Shown here piece after piece: positions 1-8,898 of a DNA stretch of 64,000 nucleotides. The notes beneath the pieces were generated by a model. That model did no database searches. It saw only the letters and a list, made by a program, of their open reading frames with translations, and had not been told where the DNA came from. Source of the stretch: Flavobacterium sp. GSB-24. Lineage in GTDB: Bacteria; Bacteroidota; Bacteroidia; Flavobacteriales; Flavobacteriaceae. The DNA lies in contig NZ_AP027043.1 of assembly GCF_027924665.1 (NCBI RefSeq), positions 558,001-622,000 of the forward strand. The letters run 5' to 3'. The position numbers were made by a program, and so were the translations under genes. Every line of letters starts with the position of its first letter. Within the stretch, counting starts at the first letter, position 1.

Positions 1-596
1 TTCTCCATAATTTCCAGCAATTCTTCTTGAACCGAGATTCCTTTGTCTGCCAAATACCACAATTGTAAATCTGTTTTTATCTTTTCATCAATTGGGCCAA
101 CCTCTCTTTTGTGATTTGCCATTAATTCAGCGGCACCTTTTGGTCTTGGTCCCCAATCGGCACGAACAATTCCGGCTTCTTTACAAATAACAATTACTTT
201 AGGAATTGCCCTTCCGCCATTTGTGAGATATTGATTCATTAAATCATCATTTTCATCACGCAAAGCTATTCTTAGATCCACTTTTTTGTTTGAAGCCAAA
301 GCCATTTTATTTAAAATGGGAAGAATCTGCGCTGCATCGCCGCACCAACCTTCAGAAAGTACCAGCCATATATAATGATTGTCTAAATGTTGTAGTTTAT
401 CAATAATAGGTTCTGCAATTTGTATGGTTTTCTCCAGTCTGTTCATTCTCGCTTCGTTTAATTTGGAATAATTAGTCAAGCTTTCCGATTGTTCGTTTCC
501 TGTCGACTTTCCTTCAGACAATAAATCGGTTACTAATTTTCTGTATTCAGCATAAGAATGACTGTTGAATAATGCTTTGGCTACGATGCTTTTCAT
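1..596 (-). CDS. Thioredoxin-family protein (C-terminus beyond the window)
   Basis: The frame is open from an ATG at 594-596 to the left edge, so the 3' end is missing; about 198 residues are visible. A helical N-terminal half is followed by the segment WLVLSEGWCGDAAQ near residue 97, then a beta-strand region with 'AIPKVIVI', the cis-proline position of a thioredoxin fold. Only one cysteine occupies the usual CxxC site (WCGDA), so a classic disulfide oxidoreductase is less likely than a monothiol or scaffold role. The family, a thioredoxin-like group common in Bacteroidota, is recognised from this motif; substrate and pathway are unknown. No signal peptide is visible, so it is probably cytoplasmic. 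Confidence 0.75.
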   Translation of the reverse strand, partial: MKSIVAKALFNSHSYAEYRKLVTDLLSEGKSTGNEQSESLTNYSKLNEARMNRLEKTIQIAEPIIDKLQHLDNHYIWLVLSEGWCGDAAQILPILNKMALASNKKVDLRIALRDENDDLMNQYLTNGGRAIPKVIVICKEAGIVRADWGPRPKGAAELMANHKREVGPIDEKIKTDLQLWYLADKGISVQEELLEIME

Positions 597-721
597 ATTG
601 GTTTGATTTTTAGGATAGAATAAAAATACAAAATTTAGAAAGACGAGGATAATGACATTTGTCAGATTTAAAAACAATAGTATTAAATATTCAAAAAATT
701 TGAAAAGAAATAAAAATGCAA

Positions 722-1162
722 TTAATAATTTCGCTCTTCTTCTTCCTCATCTAACAAGTATTCAAAAAAATCTGAAAAATCATCCCATATATATGGCTTA
801 GATATAAAATCTTGTTTTTCCAATTTGGTAATTTCTATTGAATCAATCCATAAAATTGGTGGCTTATTTTCTGTATCCATTAGAAATACGCTCATATCAT
901 GCTCAGCAAGCACAATAAATCTGTTTGGTATAGCAACAGCTTTTCTAATTCTTAGGGTTTCCCCAATGAGATTAGTTGAATCATCAAATAAAAAAGAATG
1001 TAGCCAAATACTGCCATCACAAAAACTTGCTATTTCTTTAAAGTCAATAGGCAAACTTATTTGTAATTCACTTTCAATTTTATTTAAGTCTTCTGTGGAA
1101 ACTCCATCAATTTCACCAAATAGTAAAATATATCTATCTCTTAATTTATTTATATCTTTCAT
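722..1162 (-). CDS. SMI1/KNR4 (SUKH) family protein
   Basis: This is a 146-residue acidic protein. Its N-terminus contains a helix and the segment 'ISLPIDFKEIASFCDG' (about residues 35-50), which matches the family pattern LP.dy..f....nG. A 'VLAEHDMSVFLMDTE' strand region and an acidic tail with 'DDFSDFFEYLL' follow, typical of SUKH proteins. In bacteria many SUKH proteins are immunity proteins against polymorphic toxins, but no toxin gene is present here, so that role is inference only. It stands alone, divergent from pyrH. The tail EEEEERNY is strikingly acidic. Confidence 0.7.
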   Translation of the reverse strand: MKDINKLRDRYILLFGEIDGVSTEDLNKIESELQISLPIDFKEIASFCDGSIWLHSFLFDDSTNLIGETLRIRKAVAIPNRFIVLAEHDMSVFLMDTENKPPILWIDSIEITKLEKQDFISKPYIWDDFSDFFEYLLDEEEEERNY

Positions 1163-1276
1163 CTATCTAAATTTGAAAATACTAATAAAATATTTCCTAC
1201 AAAAATAAAAAATTTAATTAATACAACCTTCTTAAAATAATTTTACAAACATTATTTCTAAAAATCAGAATATGTC

Positions 1277-1284
1277 TATATTTG
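1277..1284 (+). promoter_or_regulatory. Bacteroidota -7 element upstream of pyrH
   Basis: TATATTTG matches TAnnTTTG, the -7 core of Bacteroidota sigma-A promoters, and ends 22 bases before the pyrH ATG. No clear -33 TTTG was found at the usual spacing. Confidence 0.5.
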
Positions 1285-1306
1285 CACAAATTAACGCGAC
1301 ACACAC

Positions 1307-2014
1307 ATGAAATATAAAAGAATTCTTCTAAAACTTAGCGGCGAAGCGCTAATGGGTGATTTACAATACGGTATAGACCCAAAAAGATTAGCCGAATATG
1401 CAGATGAAATTAAGCAGATTCACAGTAAAGGAGTAGAGATTGCAATTGTTATTGGAGGAGGAAATATATTTAGAGGAGTTGCTGGAGCAAGTTCTGGAAT
1501 GGATAGAGTTCAAGGTGATTACATGGGGATGCTTGCAACTGTAATTAACGGAATGGCTTTACAAGGTGCTCTTGAAGATAAAGGAATGAAAACGCGTTTG
1601 CAGACTGCTTTAAAAATGGAATCTATTGCAGAACCATACATTAAAAGAAGAGCAGACCGCCACTTAGAAAAAGGCAGAATCGTAATTTTTGGTGCTGGAA
1701 CCGGAAATCCATATTTTACAACAGATACTGCAGCAGTTTTAAGAGGAATCGAAATTAATGCTGATGTTATCTTAAAAGGAACTCGTGTTGATGGTGTTTA
1801 TGATTCTGACCCTGAAAAAAATGCTTCTGCAGTAAAATTTGACTTTATTTCGTTTGACGATGTAATCAAAAAAGGTTTAAATGTAATGGACACTACTGCA
1901 TTTACACTTAGTCAAGAAAACAAATTACCAATTGTTGTTTTTGATATGAATAAAATTGGAAACTTGTTGAAAATCTGCGAAGGCGAAAACATAGGAACTG
2001 TAGTTAATATATAG
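1307..2014 (+). CDS. pyrH: UMP kinase
   Basis: UMP kinase phosphorylates UMP to UDP in pyrimidine nucleotide synthesis, as a cytoplasmic hexamer of the amino-acid-kinase fold. The 235 residues are the usual family length. Visible family motifs are KLSGEAL near the N-terminus, the glycine-rich IGGGNIFRG around residue 50, and [13 protein letters not shown] around residue 130, which forms the nucleotide-binding region. The ATG at 1307 is the only start that gives the canonical N-terminus, and a promoter core lies just upstream. frr follows after 77 bases in the same direction; this pairing is conserved across bacteria. Confidence 0.97.
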   Translation: MKYKRILLKLSGEALMGDLQYGIDPKRLAEYADEIKQIHSKGVEIAIVIGGGNIFRGVAGASSGMDRVQGDYMGMLATVINGMALQGALEDKGMKTRLQTALKMESIAEPYIKRRADRHLEKGRIVIFGAGTGNPYFTTDTAAVLRGIEINADVILKGTRVDGVYDSDPEKNASAVKFDFISFDDVIKKGLNVMDTTAFTLSQENKLPIVVFDMNKIGNLLKICEGENIGTVVNI

Positions 2015-2015
2015 T

Positions 2016-2088
2016 CATCAGTAACAGTTTACAGTCGCATAAATAAGACTTTAACTGAAAACTGAGAATGAAAACTGAAAACTAAAAA
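2016..2088 (+). repeat. Short-word repeat leader in front of frr
   Basis: The pyrH-frr gap is built from repeated short words (AACAGTTTACAGT, then ACTGAAAACTGAGA and GAAAACTGAAAACTAAA), and is poor in G and free of stable hairpins. Similar word-repeat leaders occur before asnS, rpoN, rsmI, recJ, lpxH and accC in this window. Confidence 0.6.
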
Positions 2089-2091
2089 AAA

Positions 2092-2655
2092 ATGACTGAA
2101 GAAATAGACTTTATTTTAGAAAGTACTGAAGAATCGATGAATGGTACTATTGCACACTTAGAGAAAGAATTTCTTAATATTCGTGCAGGAAAAGCTTCTC
2201 CAGCAATGCTTGGAGGTGTTTTTGTAGATTATTATGGATCTGCAACACCGCTTTCTCAGGTATCTAAAATCAGCGTTCCAGATGCTAGAACAATTACATT
2301 ACAGCCATTTGAAAAAAATATGCTGCAAGCAATTGAAAAGGCTATCTTAATTGCAAACATCGGATTTAACCCGATGAACAATGGCGATATGGTAATCATC
2401 AGCGTACCGCCATTGACAGAAGAGCGTCGTCGTGATTTGGCTAAACAAGCAAAATCTGAGGCTGAAGATGCTAAAATTGGTATTCGTAACTCTCGTAAAG
2501 ATGCAAATACTGAAATCAAAAAATTAGAAAAAGAAGGAACTTCTGAAGACATTTGCAAATCTGCTGAAGAAGAAGTTCAAAACTTGACAAACGCTTTTAT
2601 TAAAAAAATTGATGAATTATTGGTTTTAAAAGAAGCCGAAATCATGAAAGTGTAA
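2092..2655 (+). CDS. frr: Ribosome recycling factor
   Basis: RRF works with EF-G to split the post-termination ribosome. The 187-residue length matches the family (about 185). Family signatures are visible: LNIRAGKASPAML near residues 28-40, the PDARTITLQPF segment, IGFNPMNNGDMVIISVPPLTEERRR, and a C-terminal helix with KKIDELL. Domain I is the long three-helix bundle and domain II the central beta part. It lies downstream of pyrH and is followed by a strong terminator, so pyrH-frr is probably one transcription unit. Confidence 0.97.
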   Translation: MTEEIDFILESTEESMNGTIAHLEKEFLNIRAGKASPAMLGGVFVDYYGSATPLSQVSKISVPDARTITLQPFEKNMLQAIEKAILIANIGFNPMNNGDMVIISVPPLTEERRRDLAKQAKSEAEDAKIGIRNSRKDANTEIKKLEKEGTSEDICKSAEEEVQNLTNAFIKKIDELLVLKEAEIMKV

Positions 2656-2674
2656 TCAAAGATCTGAGATATTT

Positions 2675-2716
2675 AAAAAATCCGTCTGGTGAATAGTACC
2701 AGACGGATTTTTTTAT
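2675..2716 (+). terminator. Rho-independent terminator after frr
   Basis: The inverted repeat AAAAAATCCGTCTGGT / ACCAGACGGATTTTTT has a 7-base loop and ends in a T tract. Confidence 0.85.
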
Positions 2717-2774
2717 TGTTATTTTTGCATACGAAAATTAAATTCTTTTCGTTTTTGAAACTATATCATTCTGT

Positions 2775-5270
2775 ATGAAGCTATTTTGTTTTTTGACTTT
2801 GTTTTTTACGCTTACTCTTCAAGCGCAATTTCAAATAAACGGAATCGTAACCGATTCAAACAACAAACCTCTTCCGTTTGCCACAATAACCACCTCAGAA
2901 AACAACAATACTATTACAGATGTTGACGGGAAGTTTATTTTTAAAATCAGCACATCTGCTACAACTATATCAGTATCTTATGTTGGTTTTCAAACCAAAA
3001 CCATTGCATTAATCAGCAATAAAACTTTTTATGCCGTTTCGCTTGTACAGCAGACAGATGATTTGAAAGAAGTTGTGGTTTCTAATGAAAATCCTGCATT
3101 GACGATAATTCGAAAAGTTATTGCCAATAAACCGCTAAATGATCCGCAGAAAAAACTCAATAATTTTGAGTACAAAACATACAACAAACTTATTGTAACC
3201 GCTAATCCAGATTCGATAGACGGCAGAATCGACTCTACTGCATCTTACAAAGATTTAAATAAAAAAATCATCAATGTTGATTCTTCTGATTATAAGTTTA
3301 AAGAAATTGTAAGCAGACAGCATTTATTTCAGACCGAAAAAGTTTCGGAATATCAATTTGGAAATAACAAATTAAAAGAAACTGTTCTTGGCACCAAAAT
3401 AGCTGGTTTTAAACAGCCTATTTATGAAGTTCTAGCATTTAACCTCCAGTCGATTTCCATTTACGATCCGAAGTACGAATTGTTTGAAACGAAATATGAA
3501 AATCCGATTTCTAATCAAGCGCCATCGAGTTATAATTATAAATTATTAGATACTGTCAGCATCAAAGGCCGCGACACGTATATGATTTATTTCAAAAATA
3601 AACTTAAGCGAAAATCTTCTGGCTTAGAAGGCGTATTGTATATTGATAAAGAAAATTTTGCTGTTGCGAAAGCGGTAATGCGAATTAAAGGTGTTTTGGA
3701 TATTAGCGGTATTCACGAATTTGAATATATTCCGAAAGAAAAAATTTGGTTTCAAAGCAATACCACATTCAAAATTGTAAAAGGAAAAAATGACGATGAT
3801 ATTAGAATTTTAGGAGGAACGATTCAGTTTGACGGAGATGTTGAAGAAAATTTTGAACCCAGAAAAAAAGTGGCTTCAGATTTCACCTATTTACTTTCAG
3901 AAAGTAATAGTTTCGATATTCGTGTCAACACCAATACTGCTATAAAAAATCCATCGCTTTATATCGAAATTAAAGACGATGCGGCCAAAAAACCTGAATC
4001 GTTTTGGGAAGCTTACCGCAAAGAAAATCTTGACTTAAAAAGCCAAAAAACATATTTATTACTAGACAGTCTTTCGGTGAGCAATAGAGTTGAAAAGCGT
4101 TTAGGAATAGGCCGAAAAATTATTAATGGCTTCTATCCTATTGGTCCTGTTGATCTGGATTTAAAGAAGATTATAAGTTTTAATAATTATGAAGGTTTCC
4201 GAATTGGTTTAGGCGGAATTACAAATGATCGCTTTTCGAAAAACTTCAGACTTGAAAGTTATACGGCATACGGAACCAAAGATGGTGTTTTTAAATACAG
4301 TGTGGGAGCCGGCGTTTTATTAGATAAATATACCAATACCTGGCTGAATGGTTATTATGCTGATGACGTACGGGAAATTGCAAGTACCGTTTTCAGTGTA
4401 GACAAACGTGTGTTTAAAATTTATGACCCGCGGCCAATTAATATTAGTACTTTTTACGAATATTCAGGATGGCGAGGTAATATCCAGACTAAATTTATTC
4501 CGAAAACTGAAGCAGTTTTAGAAGTTTCGCGAAATTATATTGAACCTAAATTTGATTATCTTTTTAATCATAACGGAAAATTATATTCCAGCTATGTAAT
4601 GACTACAGCAATGCTGTCGATTGTATGGGCGCCTTTCAGCGAGTTTATGCAGACTCCAACGGGACGAAATGAAACAGATAAAAAATTTCCAAGGTTTACG
4701 TTTCAATACACACAGTCATTACCAAATGTATTTGATAATGATTTTACTTTCAGCAAAATAGATTTTAAAGCCGAATACGAAAAACAATATTTAAATCGCC
4801 AGAAGACGAGTTTGCTTTTGCAGGCAGGTTATGCAATGGGAGATGTTCCTATTACTCATTTGTATAATACTTCTCCAAATAATTTAACCAAAGAAACTGT
4901 TATTCAGCGTATTACTTTTGCAGGAAGAAATGCCTTTGAAACCATGTATTTTAATGAATTCTTCTCTAGTCAATATCTTATGTTTCAAATCAAGCATGGT
5001 TTTGACCGTATTAAAATTATGAGAAAAGTTCGTCCGTCGCTGGTTTTAGTAACCAGAATGGCTTGGGGAAATATGGAAAAACCAGAACAACATGTTGGAC
5101 CAGACTACAAAACACTTGATAAAGGCTATTTTGAATCGGGAATTGAGCTAAACAAAATCTACAAAGGTTTCGGTCTTGGCGGATTCTATCGTTATGGCCC
5201 AAACCAATTATTGAAGTTTGAAGACAATATTGCAGTTAAGATTTCTTATGTACTTGATCTTGGGCTTTAA
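2775..5270 (+). CDS. DUF5686 family outer-membrane protein with a carboxypeptidase-regulatory-like domain
   Basis: This 831-residue protein has a Sec signal peptide ending near 'TLQAQF' (about residue 17). A CarboxypepD_reg-like beta-sandwich follows (about 20-105, with 'GIVTDSNNKPLPFATI' and 'VSYVGFQTKTI'), of the kind found at the N-terminus of TonB-dependent receptors. The remainder matches the DUF5686 architecture and ends in alternating strands and 'ISYVLDLGL', as in outer-membrane beta-barrels. There is no plug domain, so it is not a TonB receptor. Function is unknown. It is transcribed alone, after the frr terminator. Confidence 0.8.
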   Translation: MKLFCFLTLFFTLTLQAQFQINGIVTDSNNKPLPFATITTSENNNTITDVDGKFIFKISTSATTISVSYVGFQTKTIALISNKTFYAVSLVQQTDDLKEVVVSNENPALTIIRKVIANKPLNDPQKKLNNFEYKTYNKLIVTANPDSIDGRIDSTASYKDLNKKIINVDSSDYKFKEIVSRQHLFQTEKVSEYQFGNNKLKETVLGTKIAGFKQPIYEVLAFNLQSISIYDPKYELFETKYENPISNQAPSSYNYKLLDTVSIKGRDTYMIYFKNKLKRKSSGLEGVLYIDKENFAVAKAVMRIKGVLDISGIHEFEYIPKEKIWFQSNTTFKIVKGKNDDDIRILGGTIQFDGDVEENFEPRKKVASDFTYLLSESNSFDIRVNTNTAIKNPSLYIEIKDDAAKKPESFWEAYRKENLDLKSQKTYLLLDSLSVSNRVEKRLGIGRKIINGFYPIGPVDLDLKKIISFNNYEGFRIGLGGITNDRFSKNFRLESYTAYGTKDGVFKYSVGAGVLLDKYTNTWLNGYYADDVREIASTVFSVDKRVFKIYDPRPINISTFYEYSGWRGNIQTKFIPKTEAVLEVSRNYIEPKFDYLFNHNGKLYSSYVMTTAMLSIVWAPFSEFMQTPTGRNETDKKFPRFTFQYTQSLPNVFDNDFTFSKIDFKAEYEKQYLNRQKTSLLLQAGYAMGDVPITHLYNTSPNNLTKETVIQRITFAGRNAFETMYFNEFFSSQYLMFQIKHGFDRIKIMRKVRPSLVLVTRMAWGNMEKPEQHVGPDYKTLDKGYFESGIELNKIYKGFGLGGFYRYGPNQLLKFEDNIAVKISYVLDLGL

Positions 5271-5297
5271 GAGTTAAATTCCAATTTTTACGATAGG

Positions 5298-5414
5298 TTT
5301 GTCATCCTGACGAAGGAAGGATCACACTCGTAACTCGACAAAGATTGGCAATTCTTTATGTGAAATTACTTTGCCGAATCGCTAGTGTGATCCTTCCTTC
5401 GTCAGGATGACAAA
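5298..5414. repeat. Long inverted repeat (31-bp arms), TGTCATCC type
   Basis: The arms 5298-5328 and 5384-5414 are perfect reverse complements (outer word TTTGTCATCCTGACGAAGG) around a 55-base loop. The element lies between convergent genes. Related elements occur at 5446, 12776 and 35075. Confidence 0.85.
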
Positions 5415-5445
5415 AAACATGCTTAAAAAAAATCTTCAGATAGTC

Positions 5446-5545
5446 TGTCATTTCGAGGAACGAGAAATCTCCGTAAGGACCTCTACAAAGATTGGATATT
5501 CGTTATGGAGTTACTCGTGGAGATTTCTCCTTCGTCGAAATGACA
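5446..5545. repeat. Long inverted repeat (27-bp arms), TGTCATTTCG type
   Basis: The arms 5446-5472 and 5519-5545 are complementary except for two positions. The right arm shares its sequence with the 12776-12875 element (GGAGATTTCTCCTTCGTCG). Confidence 0.8.
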
Positions 5546-5551
5546 AAAAAA

Positions 5552-5660
5552 CCTTTATCAAAGTTTAAAACTTTGACAAAGGTATGCGTGCAAGAAAGAA
5601 TCAAAAAAAAATCCCAAATCCCAATCATAAAAATTGGAATTTGGTCCCGAAGCCTCGGGA
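5552..5660. repeat. Cluster of three small hairpins
   Basis: Three palindromes are strung together. The first is CCTTTATCAAAGTTT / AAACTTTGACAAAGG (5552-5582, one mismatch). The second is CCAAATCCCAAT / ATTGGAATTTGG (5614-5644, one mismatch). The third is TCCCGAAGCCTCGGGA (5645-5660, perfect 6-bp stem). The last two word families recur elsewhere in the window. With the two larger repeats they fill the 5271-5684 gap, in which no gene is seen. Confidence 0.75.
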
Positions 5661-5684
5661 TAAAAAAATTGATATTTAAAAAAA

Positions 5685-7955
5685 TTATGGTTTCAAAATC
5701 AGGACTGAAGGTGTATTGTTCAGCCAAGTACTTTGAGATTCAATTAATTTTTTCCAGCTGTCTAAACTTATAATCATTAAGTCTTGACCATCTAAAAATT
5801 CTTTTTTAATTGTTCTATCATGCATAATCATAATATGATTTGGCGCAATCTGTTCGATAGATCGGATAGTTTCCTGAATATCACGAGTGTTTTTTACTTC
5901 ACCGCTGGCATCTAAAACTGTAATCTGTGAACCGTTATTATTGATTAGTTTTTTAGCATAATCAATTAAAAAAGCATCTTCTCTACTGAATACAGGCATA
6001 AAAACCTGATTTATTTCTTCAAAATCTTTATCGATAAAAATACCAACCGGCATTCTCGTTTTTGCAATAATATGACGGGTTCTTTCGTCAAAAGGAGAAT
6101 TTTCAAACAATCCTTCTTTTCCTGTGAATTTATCGATTAAACGATCTGGATTTACTATTCGGGTTGTAAAACCAAGAATCTTTCCAAGTAAAGTTCCATC
6201 AAAAATAGATTGTCCTAAACCAACCAATAATAAGTCATATTCTCCTTGGTTTGCCGAATCAATAATATCCGTATCTATATCATTAGAAACTTTAAAAAGA
6301 CTCACAATATTTTGATTCAATCGGTTGGATTCCTCGATAATCGGAACTAACATTTTACGTTCATGATCTTTCACATCAAAAGAGTGAATTTCTGTACTTA
6401 AAGACAAGTGCATTGCTGTTACAATTGAATTATCTGGTTGTTTTTTAACCAAACTGTTGGCAATTTTTAAAAGTTTTTTCCCTCTTTCTGGAGTTGCAAA
6501 CGAAAGCAGGATTTTATATTTGCTCTTACTTCCAATTTCCTGCGGTACATTCGTCGCTTTGTCTTTAAAAATAAAGCCTATAAAATCTAAAGCTGGGCCT
6601 GTCATAAAAGTAGTTACCAAAGCCATAATTACCATCATGGTAAAAATCTCTGTTGACAAAACTCCAAGATCATATCCAATATTTAAAACTACAAGTTCCA
6701 TTAAACCTCTTGTATTCATCAAAGCTCCAATTGCCAAACTATCTTTCCAATTTTGTCCAACAAATTTAGCTGCCAACGCACTTCCGAAAAATTTACCAGC
6801 AACAGCAACCGCTATAATTAATCCAGTAATTTTCCATAATTCAGGATCGTTTAAAAGACCAATCTGCGTACGCAAACCTGTAAACACAAAGAATAAAGGC
6901 AATAATACAATTATGGCAACGTCTTCTACTTTCTCAATAAATATATTTCTGAATTTATTATTTTCAGGCATAATTGCTCCTGCAAGGAAAGCTCCAAATA
7001 AAGCATGAATTCCAATTAATTCTGCAGCATAAGCTGAAATTAAAAGTGTAATAAAGAAAATAGCAACAACTGGTTTATTTAAACTTTCTCTTGTTGAATT
7101 TAAATCTCCAACACGTTTTAGGAACGGACGAACGATTTTCAACATTATGATCACGTATAAAATCGCCAATCCAATCACGTATAATGCACTTGTAAATGAG
7201 CCTGCTTTTACGATAGCAATTACAACGGCAAGAATACACCATGCAGTAATATCATCTGCAGCGGCACAAGTAATGGCAATAGTTCCGAGTTTTGTTTTCT
7301 GCATACCGCGTTCCTGAACAATTCTCGCTAGAACCGGAAACGCAGTAATACTCATGGCAATTCCCATAAATAGTCCGAAAGAAGAAAACTCAACACCAAT
7401 TGGGGCAAAAGTGTGATAAATGAAATAAGCCAATGTTAATCCTAAAGCAAACGGAATTACGATACTGGCATGGCTGATAACAACTGCATCGTGTGCTTTG
7501 TTTTTCAGTACTTTCAAATCAAGTTCCATCCCGATAACGAACATGAAAAGTATTAAACCAATCTGGCTTAAGAATTGTAAATTTCCTAATGATTCTTTTG
7601 GGAATAAAGCCGCAGAGAATTCTGGAAAGTACATTCCGACCAAAGATGGCCCTAAAACAATTCCGGCAATCATTTCTCCAATTACAGATGGCTGTCCGAT
7701 TTTTCTAAAAAACCATCCAAATAAACGTGCTACTAAAATAATAGTCACGATTTGTGCTAATAAAATAGCCAGCGGATGCTGTAAATTTTCGATCATTGAA
7801 TGAAGGAAGTCATTCCAATGATTACTTTCTATTTTTTTCTTGACAATATCGCGTCCAACTTCTAATGCTGCGCCCTTTGAAATTATCCAATATATTAGAG
7901 CGGTAAAACCTCCAATAATTGTTACGTAGAATAAAGAGTTTTTAATGTTATTCAT
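5685..7955 (-). CDS. Kef-type cation:proton antiporter with C-terminal cytosolic domain
   Basis: The N-terminal two thirds form a CPA2-type Na+/H+ exchanger domain with about 12-13 membrane segments. Typical segments are visible: 'GEMIAGIVLGPSLVGMYFP', 'IGLILFMFVIGMELDL', 'AADDITAWCILA' (the paired acidic residues of the ion path) and 'GALMNTRGLMELV'. The last 250 residues resemble a tandem universal-stress-like cytosolic domain ('YDLLLVGLG', 'RMPVGIFIDKD') rather than TrkA-N. The start at 7955 gives a membrane-anchored N-terminus 'MNNIKNSLFYVTII' and 756 residues; a start 20 codons upstream is possible but its extra residues look non-coding. It probably exchanges K+ or Na+ for protons across the inner membrane. 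Confidence 0.85.
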   Translation of the reverse strand: MNNIKNSLFYVTIIGGFTALIYWIISKGAALEVGRDIVKKKIESNHWNDFLHSMIENLQHPLAILLAQIVTIILVARLFGWFFRKIGQPSVIGEMIAGIVLGPSLVGMYFPEFSAALFPKESLGNLQFLSQIGLILFMFVIGMELDLKVLKNKAHDAVVISHASIVIPFALGLTLAYFIYHTFAPIGVEFSSFGLFMGIAMSITAFPVLARIVQERGMQKTKLGTIAITCAAADDITAWCILAVVIAIVKAGSFTSALYVIGLAILYVIIMLKIVRPFLKRVGDLNSTRESLNKPVVAIFFITLLISAYAAELIGIHALFGAFLAGAIMPENNKFRNIFIEKVEDVAIIVLLPLFFVFTGLRTQIGLLNDPELWKITGLIIAVAVAGKFFGSALAAKFVGQNWKDSLAIGALMNTRGLMELVVLNIGYDLGVLSTEIFTMMVIMALVTTFMTGPALDFIGFIFKDKATNVPQEIGSKSKYKILLSFATPERGKKLLKIANSLVKKQPDNSIVTAMHLSLSTEIHSFDVKDHERKMLVPIIEESNRLNQNIVSLFKVSNDIDTDIIDSANQGEYDLLLVGLGQSIFDGTLLGKILGFTTRIVNPDRLIDKFTGKEGLFENSPFDERTRHIIAKTRMPVGIFIDKDFEEINQVFMPVFSREDAFLIDYAKKLINNNGSQITVLDASGEVKNTRDIQETIRSIEQIAPNHIMIMHDRTIKKEFLDGQDLMIISLDSWKKLIESQSTWLNNTPSVLILKP

Positions 7956-8134
7956 AACTCGTTCTTTTAATTTATTGCCGCAAATATCAGAAGTGAGCTT
8001 CAAGTGAAAAAACAAATTTCCTGCTAATTTTCAATGTATGTAACAAGTCGGAAAAACTTTGTAATAAGTTCTAAAGCTCAACAAAAATCTACTAGAAATG
8101 TGAATGGAATCTAAGGCTTTATTTCGAGAACAAA

Positions 8135-8158
8135 GCTTCGACTTCGCTCAGCCTAACA
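8135..8158. repeat. Degenerate single copy of a CGCTCAGC-type repeat word
   Basis: GCTTCGACTTCGCTCAGCCT followed by AACA resembles the right-hand outer arm of the long inverted repeat at 35075-35161 (CGCTCAGCTTGACA), but no partner arm is present. It lies in the 154-base gap before the LytTR regulator. Confidence 0.4.
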
Positions 8159-8169
8159 CATAAATAACT

Positions 8170-8898
8170 CTATATCTTCACTTTCTTCAAAAAATCAGAA
8201 CGATAGGTTTCGCTTAAAATTAAAGTCGTGTTTTTATTTTTTTCTTCTAGATGATGCAATACAATTTCATTATGATTAAAGAATTTTATTGCCTTTACTG
8301 CCACAATTTCTTTTTTGTTTATTCGGCAGAAATCGGCTTCGGGTAATTCGTTTAAAAGGGTGTCGAATTTTACGTTTTTTAAATTCAGAAAACTTCCGTC
8401 AGAAAGCAGAACCGTTTTGTCACGGCTATCGCTTACAGCCGTTTTGATGTATTGAATTTTATTAAAATACAGCAAAGTTTTTCCTTTATCTGTATTCAAC
8501 TGTATGAATTTTTTAGCCGAATCTGGTTTATCAAAACGTTCAAAAGCTTTTGAGACTGCTTTTTGCAGACGTTCCAATTTAACAGGTTTTGTGATATAAT
8601 CTACTGCATCTATATTAAAAGCATCTGCGGCATAATCTTTATAAGCCGTACAAAAAATGACCAATTTATCATCGAGCATTTCAGCCAAATGCAAACCGTC
8701 CATGCCTGGCATTTCGATATCAGAAATTAAGAGATCAAAATCCAGATCTGAAATATCAGACAAAAGTTTCTGCGGATTATTATACGTTTTTACAATTTCC
8801 AGTTCTGGAATTTGTTCACAAAGCATTTTAAGATACGTTAATCCAGGAAGCTCATCGTCCAGAAGCAAGCATTTCAGTTTTGTATTCAAGTAAATCAA
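8170..8898 (-). CDS. LytTR-type response regulator
   Basis: This is a two-domain regulator of 242 residues. The receiver domain covers about 9-125 with the acidic pair DDE, phospho-acceptor in 'DLLISDIEMPGMDG', and 'YITKPVKLERL' carrying the conserved lysine. A LytTR DNA-binding domain covers about 140-240 ('FIQLNTDKGKTLLYFNKIQYI', shown by 'CRINKKEIVAVKAI'). The ATG at 8898 lies inside the end of the sensor kinase gene (47-base overlap), implying translational coupling. It is presumably phosphorylated by that kinase; targets are not apparent. Confidence 0.9.
   Translation of the reverse strand: MIYLNTKLKCLLLDDELPGLTYLKMLCEQIPELEIVKTYNNPQKLLSDISDLDFDLLISDIEMPGMDGLHLAEMLDDKLVIFCTAYKDYAADAFNIDAVDYITKPVKLERLQKAVSKAFERFDKPDSAKKFIQLNTDKGKTLLYFNKIQYIKTAVSDSRDKTVLLSDGSFLNLKNVKFDTLLNELPEADFCRINKKEIVAVKAIKFFNHNEIVLHHLEEKNKNTTLILSETYRSDFLKKVKI

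Noticed and set aside
5492-5773. Overlapping 93- and 74-codon frames on both strands in the repeat-rich gap
   Set aside because: They are built from the long inverted repeats and small hairpins.
6457-7008. A 183-codon plus-strand frame inside the antiporter gene
   Set aside because: It is antisense to a strong transporter gene and reads as the complement of membrane segments; no start signal or family.
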